DNA from: Gemmataceae bacterium
GTDB lineage: Bacteria; Planctomycetota; Planctomycetia; Gemmatales; Gemmataceae
DNA: 41,326 nucleotides
Assembly: GCA_003136315.1 (NCBI GenBank)
Contig: PLDW01000478.1
Coordinates: 1 to 41,326, forward strand
Direction of reading: 5' to 3'
The notes under the pieces are model-generated. The model saw only the letters and a list, made by a program, of their open reading frames with translations. It was not told where the DNA came from and searched no databases. Below, piece by piece: positions 32,848-41,326 of the stretch. How positions within the stretch are numbered: the first letter of the stretch is position 1; every line of letters begins with the position of its first letter. Position numbers and translations under genes: made by a program.

Positions 32848-34884
32848 ATGACGCTTTTTCCATCTGTCCGGTCGTTCGCACTCGACCACTGGACGCCAAC
32901 CCACGGCACCTCTATGTATCCGCCCCACGAACCAGGAACGGCGACCCCCTCCGATTCCCCTAATAACACCACCGCCGAGAGTACCGCACTCACGGACCAG
33001 CCCCCGCCCGCTCAGGACTCCGAGATCGCCGAAACGTCAGGAGAGCCTGTCCCGGTCGCGCCGGCCTTTGGCTCCGGGGAACTCGAAACTCCCGGGCAGC
33101 CTGACCGGGCCTTGCTCGACCTTTTGACTGCTCGGGCGACCGCAGGCCTCGGGGCCGAGGTCGACGCCGCGGGTGACGATGAGTGGGAAGAGGCGGACGA
33201 GGAGGACATGACCGACTCTACCGCGCCCACCCCAGTAGGCGTGGAAGTTGCGACTGGTCCGGCCGCTAGGCCTCGGCGACGGAAGCGTCAGATCCGGTCG
33301 GATGCTGCTGAACTTCGCCTCCAGGGTCGGCGGGCCATGTGTAAGCGGATTGCCGACATCGCTCCGCGGATGGGGAAGCAGATCAAACTCCGCATCCTGA
33401 CGGCATACTTCGACGCAAAGCGGTTGCCGATCGGCCGTGAGGATGAGGAGATGACCCAATTCATCCTCGGCGAGGCGGCCAAGCTGTCCGACCGAAAACG
33501 AGTACTCGATACGATCCGAACCCCTGGAGCGGATTTCGGCCGGGACGACCTGAAGGCAATCCTCTTTGCTGTTCTACTCCAGGAGGAAACATTTTCTACT
33601 CCCGAACGCCGGCTCGACGAGAAGGTCATTGCCTTCGAGAAAGCTCTCGTAGAGCGGTCAAAGTCGCTCGACTTGACCGAGATGAAGAAAGCCGACCCAG
33701 ACCGCTGGCACCATCTCGACACCTACCGGATCGTGCTTGAGGCGGCGTGGAACAATGACGGGACTGTGTCACCGGATGAAGCCCGCCTGCTGGCTGTCCT
33801 CCGATCTCACCTCGGGATCACCCCTGAAGATCACTGGCTGATCAGCTCGCTACTCAAGCGGTTCCCGAAGGAGAATAACGCCCTGCACACGGCGGACGAC
33901 ATCAACGAGGCAAGGAAGGATCTCCAACGGCAGGGGCTACTGTGGAATTACAAGGACGAGGACGAGCTAAATGTTGACGTGATCCCGGCTGAGATCGCCG
34001 CCGTCATCCGGGGAGAGTACGCCGGCCAGGAGTTGCAGCGGGTCAACTACCGGCGTTTGGTGTCCCACGACTCGATCCTACTCCCCGAGTTGCGGGCAAT
34101 CCTCCAACGGCACGGGTTAGACAGATCGGGTAACAAGGTGGACCTGATCGAGCGGGTGGTCGGGAGCGGGGTCAAACCGTCGGAGGTACTCAACGAATTG
34201 GACAAGGACAAGCTGTCGACTCTGTGTTCGGGGTTCGGGATGCGCTCGTCCGGGGCCAAAGCTGAATTGGTCGCCCGGCTAATCGATTTTTACGACGATC
34301 TGACATTTGAGGAACGAGTCACCCGGGATGCTCGGGAGGAGTGGTATAGCAATTACGAACTGCTCGCCCGGCGGGCATACGCCGAATTGCGGGCCAAGAA
34401 GCTCATTACGAAGGACCTGGAGATCGAGCACATGTTCGAGGACGCGACCGCGTTCCTGTTCTCCGCCCGTCTTCGGGTTCCTTGTGATATGACCCGGAAG
34501 GACAATCGAGCAGACGGACGGCTCCATCTGGACAACGACCAGTGCATCCTCCTGGACTGCAAATCAGCCGAGGTTGCGGTCAACTTGCAGGATCACCTCG
34601 ACACCCAGTTCGACGGGTATCTGCGGAAGGAAGTGGGCAACGGGAAGCACCCGATCGGGTTCCTGGTCATCGCCCCGGCCTTCACTCCTCAGTCGATCCG
34701 GCTGGCATACCAGTACAAGGCCCGAACGAACTGGGATGTCGCCTTGATCACTGCTGAGGGGCTCCGACACTTGGCGGATCGGTGGTCAGCGACAGGCGGG
34801 GGGAAGCCATTCCCGGTTCGCTTGCTGAACAAGACCGAACTGATCGACAAGGACCGGGCGGAGTTCCTGCTCAGCCTCGCCTGA
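32848..34884 (+). CDS. SAP-domain / TerB-like PD-(D/E)XK nuclease
   Basis: 678 residues from ATG 32848. GTG 32746 and ATG 32914 are alternatives and no start has a good ribosome site. Residues 1-150 are disordered, with an acidic run (DDEWEEADEEDM) then a basic one (RPRRRKRQIRS). Near 300-330 is a TerB/EF-hand-like segment (NNDGTVSPDEARLLAVLRSH). Two SAP-type helix pairs follow at about 408-438 (LLPELRAILQRHGLDRSGNK) and 451-480 (KLSTLCSGFGMRSSGAKAEL), suited to DNA binding. The C-terminus (about 525-650) is nuclease-like: IEHMFEDATAFLFSARLRVP, then ADGRLHLDNDQCILLDCKSA, giving an E...D...DxK pattern. It is transcribed away from the kinase-helicase gene. It may be a restriction-like effector; the exact family is not recognised. 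Confidence 0.75.
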   Translation: MTLFPSVRSFALDHWTPTHGTSMYPPHEPGTATPSDSPNNTTAESTALTDQPPPAQDSEIAETSGEPVPVAPAFGSGELETPGQPDRALLDLLTARATAGLGAEVDAAGDDEWEEADEEDMTDSTAPTPVGVEVATGPAARPRRRKRQIRSDAAELRLQGRRAMCKRIADIAPRMGKQIKLRILTAYFDAKRLPIGREDEEMTQFILGEAAKLSDRKRVLDTIRTPGADFGRDDLKAILFAVLLQEETFSTPERRLDEKVIAFEKALVERSKSLDLTEMKKADPDRWHHLDTYRIVLEAAWNNDGTVSPDEARLLAVLRSHLGITPEDHWLISSLLKRFPKENNALHTADDINEARKDLQRQGLLWNYKDEDELNVDVIPAEIAAVIRGEYAGQELQRVNYRRLVSHDSILLPELRAILQRHGLDRSGNKVDLIERVVGSGVKPSEVLNELDKDKLSTLCSGFGMRSSGAKAELVARLIDFYDDLTFEERVTRDAREEWYSNYELLARRAYAELRAKKLITKDLEIEHMFEDATAFLFSARLRVPCDMTRKDNRADGRLHLDNDQCILLDCKSAEVAVNLQDHLDTQFDGYLRKEVGNGKHPIGFLVIAPAFTPQSIRLAYQYKARTNWDVALITAEGLRHLADRWSATGGGKPFPVRLLNKTELIDKDRAEFLLSLA

Positions 34885-35244
34885 TGCCAGCTTCGCTTTT
34901 CGTCCTCCCCGAGTGGAACCCTGGCCCGGATCAGAAACGATCCTCTTGTCGTGTTCGGGCCTGGACGTATCCGGCCCCGACGCGACGCCCGGCCTCCCTA
35001 CCCGCGACCGGGGCTCAGCGACCGGCCGCCGCTTGCAGAACGTACACGTGCAGATCGCGGCCGAAGCAGATGAGGTAACCCATCAACTGGTCGGCGATGA
35101 CATCAGAGAACAGGCCCCGCATCCCATTGATATGCTGCGACCTGCCTGCGAGGGGCGACAGTGGACGGCCAGCACTACTTCATACAGCTGAGAAAAGGGT
35201 CGTTCGATACACCCACACCACTTGGTGACTGGCCGTTGGGTTAC
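34885..35244. other. Convergent gene-free region
   Basis: 360 bp between converging genes. Short open frames exist on both strands without family resemblance or ribosome sites. No clear terminator or repeat was found. Confidence 0.4.
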
Positions 35245-38200
35245 TTAAAACAGGGTCATCTGACCGCCCTTCGGACGGATCTGCGCCCGGAATGAACCAC
35301 GCGGAGCCGAGTCCTCCTCGTCCATCACCGTAGGCCTTTCTTCCGGCTTGGGTTCAAGAAGAGCGTTCGGCTGAGGCACCTGCGTCACCAATACCTCCCG
35401 TGGCGTCTCCTGCTCCATTCGCCTCCGTACCAACTCCAGCCTTGGCCTTGGCTTCACCCTAGCCGGTGCGGCCTCGACCGTCGTCTGCGCCCCCTTCAAC
35501 GACTTGATCTTTTCTGCCAACTCCCCAGCCGTTGCTACGCCCTCTGCTGGCGTTCCGGATAGGGCCAACTTCAATTGATCTCGCAAGCCCGTCAGTTCCT
35601 CCATGTACCCGGCGTGGGGAAAGACCCGCCCGAGCCGGACCTGGTAATCGCCAAGCTGGGTTTCCGCGAGCGTCAGTTCCTTCCGGGCGGTCTCGCACTG
35701 TTCCTCGTAGGAATCCGTCAGCCTGTTCAGGGCGTTCATCACGGCTCTCGGGCCTTGCGACTCCTTGGAGAGCATGCCCGTTCGAGACACCTGGCCTTCC
35801 AGATAGACATCGGCAGCCCCCCCGTGATGCCGCTCGATGCCAAACGCGAGGCCGTGGAATGTCCCAAGTGGGAATTGACGGGTTCGTTCGACCTTCTCCG
35901 GCACCCGGTTCAGGGCATTGGCCAGAACAGCCTCGGCTAAAGGCTTCCCGCCGACCGTGACGCCATCGGTGCCACGAATCGTTGCCATGTCCGCCGTCAG
36001 GCCAGCTATCTGCTTTTCCAACCTGCCGATCCGCTCCGGCAGTTCCCGCAGGTTTCGCCGGGCCAGGTACTGCTCGTCGGCGTGGTTGCGTTTCAGCACA
36101 GCGAGGCGTTGCAACTCGGCGTCGGCCTCGGCGAGTGTCAGCACGGCGGGATTGCCAGAAGCGATGGCCTTGACCTCTGCGTAGCTCAGTTCCTGTCCGG
36201 CAACGTCCTCGGCCCGACGGACCGCACTTTCCCCCGTCATTACTTGAGAAATAAACCGTGCTTTCGTCTCAAGAGCCTGCCACATATAGGCGTCGAAACT
36301 CTGTTCTGTGACATAGCGATAGACGGCTACCTCGGCGTTTTCGTTGCCCTGCCGGAGGATTCGCCCGTCCCGCTGCTCGACCTCGGCGGGTTTCCACGGG
36401 GCGTCCAGATGGTGCATGGCCACCAGCCGCTTTTGCACGTTGGTGCCGGTGCCGAGTTTCTGGGTCGAGCCGATCAGCACCCGCACCGATCCGTTGCGGA
36501 CCTTGGCGAACAGGGCCTGTTTTTTGGAGTCGGTGTCGGCGTCGCCAATGGCTGCGATCTGCTCACGCGGGATACCACGCTCAATCAGTTTGCGGGTGAC
36601 CTCCTCGTAGGCCGAAAAGCCCCAGGGCGTGGGATTGACCCCCATGTCGCAAAACACCATCTGGGTCGAGCGGGTGGGGGCCGTCCGCTCCCAGATGGCA
36701 ACGACGTTCTCCACCAGGGCGTTGATCTTCGAGCCGGGATGGTCCCGGGCCGTCGCCGAGAGCATCCTGGCATCCAGGGCCAGCTTCCGCCCGTCCGTGG
36801 TAATGGCCAGGGCGTTGTCTATTCGTGGATCGACCTTCTGTGACTGGATGCGTTCGTAGCGGGCCACCAGTTCCTGCTGGAGGGCGGCCTGCTCCTCCGA
36901 CATCGGGCAGGCGATGACCTGGGGCTTGCCGCCTTCCAGCTTGGGGCGGGGGAGGTCGAGCATTTCGGCGGTCTGGACGTCGGCGAACGCCCGGAACATC
37001 TGCTGGAGTTCGGGCAGGTTCACGAACTTGGCGAAGCGGCTGCGCGGTTTGAGGCTCTGGCCATCGGGGGAGATTTCCATCGTCTCCACCACCTCACCGA
37101 ATGTCGCTGCCCAGGCGTCGAAATGATCGATGCCGCGCTGGCGGAGACCCTCGGGATCGAAATATCTCTGGAGTGTGTACAACTCGACCATCGAGTTGCT
37201 CACCGGAGTCCCACTGGCGCCGGTAATGCCATGACCGGCGTGCCGCTCGTGCAGGTAACGGGCTTTCATGAACAGGTCGAATGCCCGCTCCGACCCCCCC
37301 GTCTGGATTCCCGCCACTCTGTCCATCTTGGTCGGGGTTTCAAGATTTTTAAATTGTTGGAATTCATCGATAAAAATATGGTCAACGCCAAGCTCGTCAA
37401 ACACCAACCCATCGTCTTTCTTGTCCTGAGCGAGCAGGGCTTGCAGCTTGGCGTCGCGGGCGGCTTTCTGCTTCTCGATGGTCTTGAGGATGTTCCGGCC
37501 GGCGCGGGACGCATTCGCCCCGGCCCGCTCGCAGAGGAGTTGATCGTACTCGGCGATCTGCTCACGCAGGAAGCGCTCTTGATAGTCCCGAGACATTCCG
37601 ATTCTTTCAAAACTCGAATGCGTCACGATCACGGCGTCCCAGTCACCCGAGGCGATCTTGGCCGTGAGAAACTTCCGCCGTTCCTTGGTGAAATCGTCCT
37701 TGCTGGCCACAAGGAGCCGGGCGTTCGGGTAGAACTGCTGAAACTCGCGGGCGAACTGTTCGAGGAGGTGATTGGGGACTGCGATCAGGCTCTTGTTCGC
37801 CAGGCCCGACTGCTTGAGTTTCATCGCGGCGGCGGCCATTGCCCCGGTCTTGCCCGCTCCCACCGTATGAGCCAGCAGGGTGTTCCCGCCCGCCATGCAA
37901 CGCCATACCGCATCCTTCTGATGGGGACGCAGCGTGATCGCCTGGCTCAATCCCGGAAAATCCAGGTGCGAGCCGTCGAATTGACGGGGGCGCAAATTAT
38001 TATACGTATCGTTATACAAACGAACTAAACGCTCCGTTCGATCGGGATCGGCGAACACCCAGCCCTTGAACTGCTCCTTGATCTGCTTCTGTTTTTCCTT
38101 GGCGGCGAGGGTCGCCTCCTGGTTGACCACCCGCTCATCGGTTCCGGGCACGGTATCGTAGATCACCGGCGTCTTCATGTTCAGGGCCAGGTCGAGCAGC

Positions 38201-40362
38201 CAGAGGCCATTGGCCCGGGGGGTGCCGTAATCTGCTGTCACGGCCACCGACCGCTCTGCCGAATAATCCCCTTCGACGCTCCACACCGCATCCTTGGCCA
38301 TATGGCCGATGGTGATCGAAGATTCCGGGACGCGAAACAGATCGGCCGCGAACGCCCGGACGTCACGTTCGGGAATCCACGGAGCGCCAAGATTGGCGTC
38401 AATGTCGCCGGGGAGCACGTCTTCGGGCTGAACCGCGCGGAGGGCTTCGGCATTGCGACTGAAAGCCGCGCCAGCACGCTCGGCGGCGGCGAGCTTGGCC
38501 CGCACGTTCCCCGAGAGATACTCGTCAGCCGTTTGCCAGGTCTTCGATTCCGGATCGTGGAAGATAAGGTCGCCCAGTTCGGCGATGACCTGTTCTTCGG
38601 GCCTGCCGTAGAGGGTGGCGATGAAGGGCAGGTCCACCATGCCGCGCTGGTCGAGGGAGACGAGCAACCCTTCCTCGGCGGAGTTCACGGAGGTAACGGG
38701 CGGCGTCTTGCCCACCACGTCCTTGATCAGGATGGGGGCCTTGGCCGCCCGGCCGGTGACCTCGTCGTAGTCCTCCAGGGCCATGACCAGCATCGCGTCC
38801 GGGTCTTCGCGGAACTTCACGATGTTGGGCATTCGGCGGATGACACTGCCCTCGGCAGACTCGCCGAAGGTCGTCTTATTGATCGGGCCGTATTCGCTGA
38901 CGAACTGCTCGTAGACGCGGTTTAATTCGCGGCGGGCCTCCTGGCGGGTAGCCTCGGGCCAGCCCTCGTTCTGCGATTGCAGGACGCGGCGGGTGCGGTC
39001 ACGCAGTCCCACCAGGGCGGCCAGCCGCTTGCCCGTGAGTGTGCCGCCTGCCTTGAGGGTCGTGCCCCCGTAAGTGACCGGCACGGCCTGCCCGCCCTCG
39101 ATCTGGCAGATGGTACGGTCGTCGCGAACGAAGAAGCTTCCTTCCGAGAGATGGAGTTGCGGCGGTGGTGGTGTGAATTGCGGAGCGGCGACTGCAGCAC
39201 GGGACGGACGGGAAGCTAACTCGGGCAGTCGGCCGATGGCCTCGCGGAGTTGCGTGTCGAGATCGCCGTTGGCGACGACGCTGTATCCCTCGGCGTAGAG
39301 CGTGTCCTTGCAGCTCCAGGTGCCCAGAACCATCTCTGGGTGCCGCAGGAAATATTGATTGATCGAAACATTCGCTCCGTCGATCTCCAGCGGTTCGACC
39401 TGAAGCCAGGCCGGATCGGCGTGGTTGGCCGGTTCCGGGCCGCGTTTTCGCAGGAAGAGGATGTCGGTGACGACGGCGGTTCCTTCTCGTTTGAACGCAT
39501 CCGACGGCAGCCGGATCGCGCCCAGGAAGTCGGCCTTGTCTCCCAGATACTCGCGGATCGCGCCGTTCAATTTGTCCAGGGTGAAGTGTGAGGTGACCAG
39601 GGCGAGGATGCCGCCAGGGGCGAGGGCATCGACGGACTTGGCGAGGAAGTAGTCGTGCAGGGCCAACTTCTGGCCGTGGTAATCGAGCGGGAGATCGGCG
39701 AAGGGGACATTGCCGATCACCGCATCGACTTCCGGTAGGCGGGTATCGCGGAAATTCTCGATGCGGATGTCATGACCGGGATGGCGGGCCTTGGCGATCC
39801 GGCCGGAGATGGCATCCTGTTCCACACCGATGAACCGCATTCCCTGGGGAGCGTGAGCAAGGAAGTTACCCGTGCCGCAGCCCGGCTCCAGGACTGTGGC
39901 GTTCCCTGGCACTCCGAGTCGGGTGACCGCCTCGTGGATGGCGGTGATGACGGTGGGGGAGGTGTAGAAGGCGGAGAACGTGGTGCGTTTGGCGCTGTCG
40001 TATTCCTCGGGCGTGAGCAGCGACTTGAGCTCGTCGCCCAGCGCCTGCCAGGAGGCGTCCTTGTACTGGCCGGTGACCGGGTGAGGAAAGATCGACAGAG
40101 CGACCGGTCCGAACCCCGAGAAGCAGGAGAGGGCCTGCTTTTCCTCCGCAGTGGCCAGACGCTGGTCGTGTTCGATCTGTTTCAGGGTGCGGATGGCGGC
40201 GAGGATGTCGCGGGCTTTGGCTTTCTCGCCGCTAGCGATGGGAGGGGATGAGGATGGCGAGGGGTGTTCCGGGTGCAGTATCTGCGGTCTTGGCGGCGGC
40301 GCCTCGACGGGAATCAACTGGGGTGGTGGGTTAAACTCTAATCTCAATTGGCTGCGATCCAT
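35245..40362 (-). CDS. Large DNA methylase - SNF2/DEAD helicase fusion
   Basis: 1705 residues from the ATG at 40362. The open frame extends upstream to 41064 but crosses a structured element and another gene. The methylase part (about 85-290) has LSCFSGFGPVAL, motif I VLEPGCGTGNFLAHAP (near 155) and motif IV VIGNVPFADL (near 218; N-V-P-F where N-P-P-Y/F is usual, which I recall as normal in this subfamily). The helicase part has HTVGAGKTGAMAAAAM (near 836), VDHIFIDEFQQFKNL (near 1000), GASGTPVSNSMVELYTLQRY and motif VI AEVEQRDGRILRQGNENAEV (near 1325). Coiled coils fill 1360-1450 and the last 150 residues. Related DarB-like proteins on phages and conjugative elements protect DNA from host restriction. 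The protein ends RPKGGQMTLF, a motif I recall from related proteins. Confidence 0.88.
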   Translation of the reverse strand: MDRSQLRLEFNPPPQLIPVEAPPPRPQILHPEHPSPSSSPPIASGEKAKARDILAAIRTLKQIEHDQRLATAEEKQALSCFSGFGPVALSIFPHPVTGQYKDASWQALGDELKSLLTPEEYDSAKRTTFSAFYTSPTVITAIHEAVTRLGVPGNATVLEPGCGTGNFLAHAPQGMRFIGVEQDAISGRIAKARHPGHDIRIENFRDTRLPEVDAVIGNVPFADLPLDYHGQKLALHDYFLAKSVDALAPGGILALVTSHFTLDKLNGAIREYLGDKADFLGAIRLPSDAFKREGTAVVTDILFLRKRGPEPANHADPAWLQVEPLEIDGANVSINQYFLRHPEMVLGTWSCKDTLYAEGYSVVANGDLDTQLREAIGRLPELASRPSRAAVAAPQFTPPPPQLHLSEGSFFVRDDRTICQIEGGQAVPVTYGGTTLKAGGTLTGKRLAALVGLRDRTRRVLQSQNEGWPEATRQEARRELNRVYEQFVSEYGPINKTTFGESAEGSVIRRMPNIVKFREDPDAMLVMALEDYDEVTGRAAKAPILIKDVVGKTPPVTSVNSAEEGLLVSLDQRGMVDLPFIATLYGRPEEQVIAELGDLIFHDPESKTWQTADEYLSGNVRAKLAAAERAGAAFSRNAEALRAVQPEDVLPGDIDANLGAPWIPERDVRAFAADLFRVPESSITIGHMAKDAVWSVEGDYSAERSVAVTADYGTPRANGLWLLDLALNMKTPVIYDTVPGTDERVVNQEATLAAKEKQKQIKEQFKGWVFADPDRTERLVRLYNDTYNNLRPRQFDGSHLDFPGLSQAITLRPHQKDAVWRCMAGGNTLLAHTVGAGKTGAMAAAAMKLKQSGLANKSLIAVPNHLLEQFAREFQQFYPNARLLVASKDDFTKERRKFLTAKIASGDWDAVIVTHSSFERIGMSRDYQERFLREQIAEYDQLLCERAGANASRAGRNILKTIEKQKAARDAKLQALLAQDKKDDGLVFDELGVDHIFIDEFQQFKNLETPTKMDRVAGIQTGGSERAFDLFMKARYLHERHAGHGITGASGTPVSNSMVELYTLQRYFDPEGLRQRGIDHFDAWAATFGEVVETMEISPDGQSLKPRSRFAKFVNLPELQQMFRAFADVQTAEMLDLPRPKLEGGKPQVIACPMSEEQAALQQELVARYERIQSQKVDPRIDNALAITTDGRKLALDARMLSATARDHPGSKINALVENVVAIWERTAPTRSTQMVFCDMGVNPTPWGFSAYEEVTRKLIERGIPREQIAAIGDADTDSKKQALFAKVRNGSVRVLIGSTQKLGTGTNVQKRLVAMHHLDAPWKPAEVEQRDGRILRQGNENAEVAVYRYVTEQSFDAYMWQALETKARFISQVMTGESAVRRAEDVAGQELSYAEVKAIASGNPAVLTLAEADAELQRLAVLKRNHADEQYLARRNLRELPERIGRLEKQIAGLTADMATIRGTDGVTVGGKPLAEAVLANALNRVPEKVERTRQFPLGTFHGLAFGIERHHGGAADVYLEGQVSRTGMLSKESQGPRAVMNALNRLTDSYEEQCETARKELTLAETQLGDYQVRLGRVFPHAGYMEELTGLRDQLKLALSGTPAEGVATAGELAEKIKSLKGAQTTVEAAPARVKPRPRLELVRRRMEQETPREVLVTQVPQPNALLEPKPEERPTVMDEEDSAPRGSFRAQIRPKGGQMTLF

Positions 40363-40367
40363 CGCAT
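40344..40367 (-). CDS. Possible 7-codon overlapping leader peptide
   Basis: ATG at 40367, 5 nt upstream and out of frame of the methylase-helicase start, encodes MRWIAAN and stops at 40344. The double Shine-Dalgarno AGGAGAAGGAGA offers good spacing to either ATG: the distal AGGAG is 9 nt from this ATG, and the proximal GGAG is 8 nt from the main start. It could lower or couple translation, or be chance. Confidence 0.25.
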   Translation of the reverse strand: MRWIAAN

Positions 40368-40390
40368 GGTCTCCTTCTCCTGGCATGAAC

Positions 40391-40542
40391 GGCCCCGCCA
40401 TCGGGGCCTGAGGGCACGTCAGGGAATCCGCCCCAGGCCGGGGCTCTGCTCGCGCAGCGACCGGGCAAGCGGAAAGTTGGGGGAGACCTTCAGGGGGAAC
40501 CGGGTTTCCGCTTGAGCGGCCCGGCGGGTGGATTACCGTGCC
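40391..40542 (-). promoter_or_regulatory. Structured leader element, copy 2
   Basis: Homologue of 19815-19958. Hairpin GGCCCC-gccatc-GGGGCC (40391-40408). Outer pair GGCACG (40413-40418)/CGTGCC (40537-40542). Middle pair AATCCGCCC (40425-40433)/GGGTGGATT (40526-40534). Central stem CAAGCGGAAA/TTTCCGCTTG (40466-40475/40505-40514) around a loop differing by one base in 25. In the middle stem an A-T of copy 1 is C-G here, and a G-C is G-T. It ends about 28 nt before the methylase-helicase start, the same distance as in copy 1. Confidence 0.7.
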
Positions 40543-40637
40543 GTCAATGGAGGCCACGGGTGGGGACGAGTCAGAGGCAGGGGGATCGGGCGGAAGAGGG
40601 ACGGCGAAGTCGAACAGAGACGGGCGGCGGGATGACC

Positions 40638-40955
40638 TTACGCGGGCTGTGTATGACGCTGGAGGAAGGCCGTTGCCCCATCGAGTGATGGCGGCTCCGT
40701 CGCGTCCGCACTGAATTCTCGCAGCAAAGCCCCCTCCAGTTCCTTGAGGGCGATCTCCATCGCCTCGCTCGCGATCTGGGTCGGGTCGCTCCCCGGCCTC
40801 GCCCGGGAGAGGGTGTCCTTCCAGGTTTCGTGGTGTGCCTTCAACCCACGGGAATAGAGATCCAGTGCCGCCAGGAGCAACCGATGCTGGCGAAGCCGGT
40901 CGTGCAGTTCCGGGTCCTGTTGGAGGAGTTCGAGAACGATCGTCTTGTACAGCAT
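40638..40955 (-). CDS. Small conserved plasmid protein, first gene of methylase-helicase operon
   Basis: 105 residues, almost all helical: LYKTIVLELLQQDPELHDRL, ALDLYSRGLKAHHETWKDTL, GSDPTQIASEAMEIALKELE. The AAGGAGG 5 nt before the ATG is the best ribosome site in this part of the window. I recall similar proteins upstream of large methylase-helicases on plasmids. Function unknown. It lies 275 nt upstream of the methylase-helicase gene, the gap being filled by structured-element copy 2, so that element may be intergenic within one transcript. Confidence 0.7.
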   Translation of the reverse strand: MLYKTIVLELLQQDPELHDRLRQHRLLLAALDLYSRGLKAHHETWKDTLSRARPGSDPTQIASEAMEIALKELEGALLREFSADATEPPSLDGATAFLQRHTQPA

Positions 40956-41326
40956 CTGGGCCTCCTTCGGGGTGAGAGGGAATGGAGTTTTGCGGCTCGG
41001 GCAAGTCGGCGGGATCGGGCGCGAACAGTAAGGGCTGTTGGGAGGAAGACCGCAGACGTGCCATACTTTGGAACGATAATTAATCTGATAATGCCGACAG
41101 TGATAATCGAGATTAAATCGACGTGCAAATGGTTATTGGTAATTCAGCCATCGTTCTCATCGAGCGAGCCTGAAGACTGGACGGATGATTTGTGATGGGA
41201 CAGGTGCGGGTGAAATGCTGGTTGGGGCCGTGATCCCAGTCCCTCTCGATTATGGGGCGGTGAAGTTTACCCTTCGATAGGGCTTAACCTGAATAGCCGT
41301 GGGTAACGTCCTTTATGTACCGTGTA
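40956..41326. other. Upstream region of right-end operon
   Basis: No gene supported. 41065-41150 is AT-rich with TAATTAAT, GATAATCG and similar words and probably carries the minus-strand promoter (for example TTGCAC...TTATCA), but the exact boxes cannot be fixed. The open frame starting MARLRSSSQQPLLFAPDPAD at 41064 has no ribosome site. Confidence 0.4.

Noticed and set aside
34913..35191. 92-codon plus-strand frame
   Set aside because: No ribosome site, no family resemblance; composition like non-coding GC-rich DNA.
40363..41064. N-terminal extension of the methylase-helicase frame
   Set aside because: It passes through the structured element and overlaps a separate gene that has a strong ribosome site; the ATG at 40362 has a good site.

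Overview
The window looks like most of a large conjugative or mobilisable plasmid, or plasmid-derived element, from a GC-rich bacterium. A planctomycete of the Gemmata type is the best guess. That is an inference from the very large multidomain proteins, the serine/threonine kinase fused to conflict-type domains, and several promoters set almost on top of start codons. No rRNA, tRNA or CRISPR array was seen.

Backbone. An iteron origin (five copies of an 18-bp repeat, two perfect DnaA boxes, an AT-rich stretch; 7918-8254) lies beside a minus-strand operon parA - ribbon-helix-helix partner - repA (10255 to 8306). Upstream of parA is about 400 bp of degenerate short repeats that could be the centromere. 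A second minus-strand block (19787 to 15382) carries a small conserved plasmid protein, a large ParB-like protein, a DUF6117-like protein, an ArdC-type antirestriction protein and two small plasmid proteins. A MobF relaxase-helicase with a small partner runs on the plus strand (20853-24039). The right end (40955 to 35245) holds a small conserved protein and a 1705-residue DNA methylase-helicase.

Accessory load. Three large proteins look like conflict or defence genes: a 2150-residue Mrr-like nuclease/TPR/PIN protein (1194-7646), a roughly 2547-residue protein kinase - DUF4011 - SF1 helicase - Vsr-like nuclease protein (31882 to 24239), and a divergent SAP/TerB-like nuclease (32848-34884). They sit between backbone modules.

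Scars. The element shows repeated recombination: an ExoIII/ECF-sigma chimera (95-877), a DpdA/TGT-like protein fused to the start of an ISL3 transposase (12440-11367), and a parE toxin whose two halves are 1.7 kb apart, in the same order and reading phase, with a shared 7-bp sequence at both break points. Between them lies a relatively AT-rich six-bladed beta-propeller gene.

Regulation. The most striking non-coding signal is a ~145-bp structured element present twice (19815-19958 and 40391-40542), each copy just upstream of a plasmid operon. It has several nested stems and at least one compensated base-pair change between copies. Promoters of parA, parD, the relaxase gene and possibly the SAP nuclease end 5-7 nt before the start codon, which predicts leaderless transcripts.
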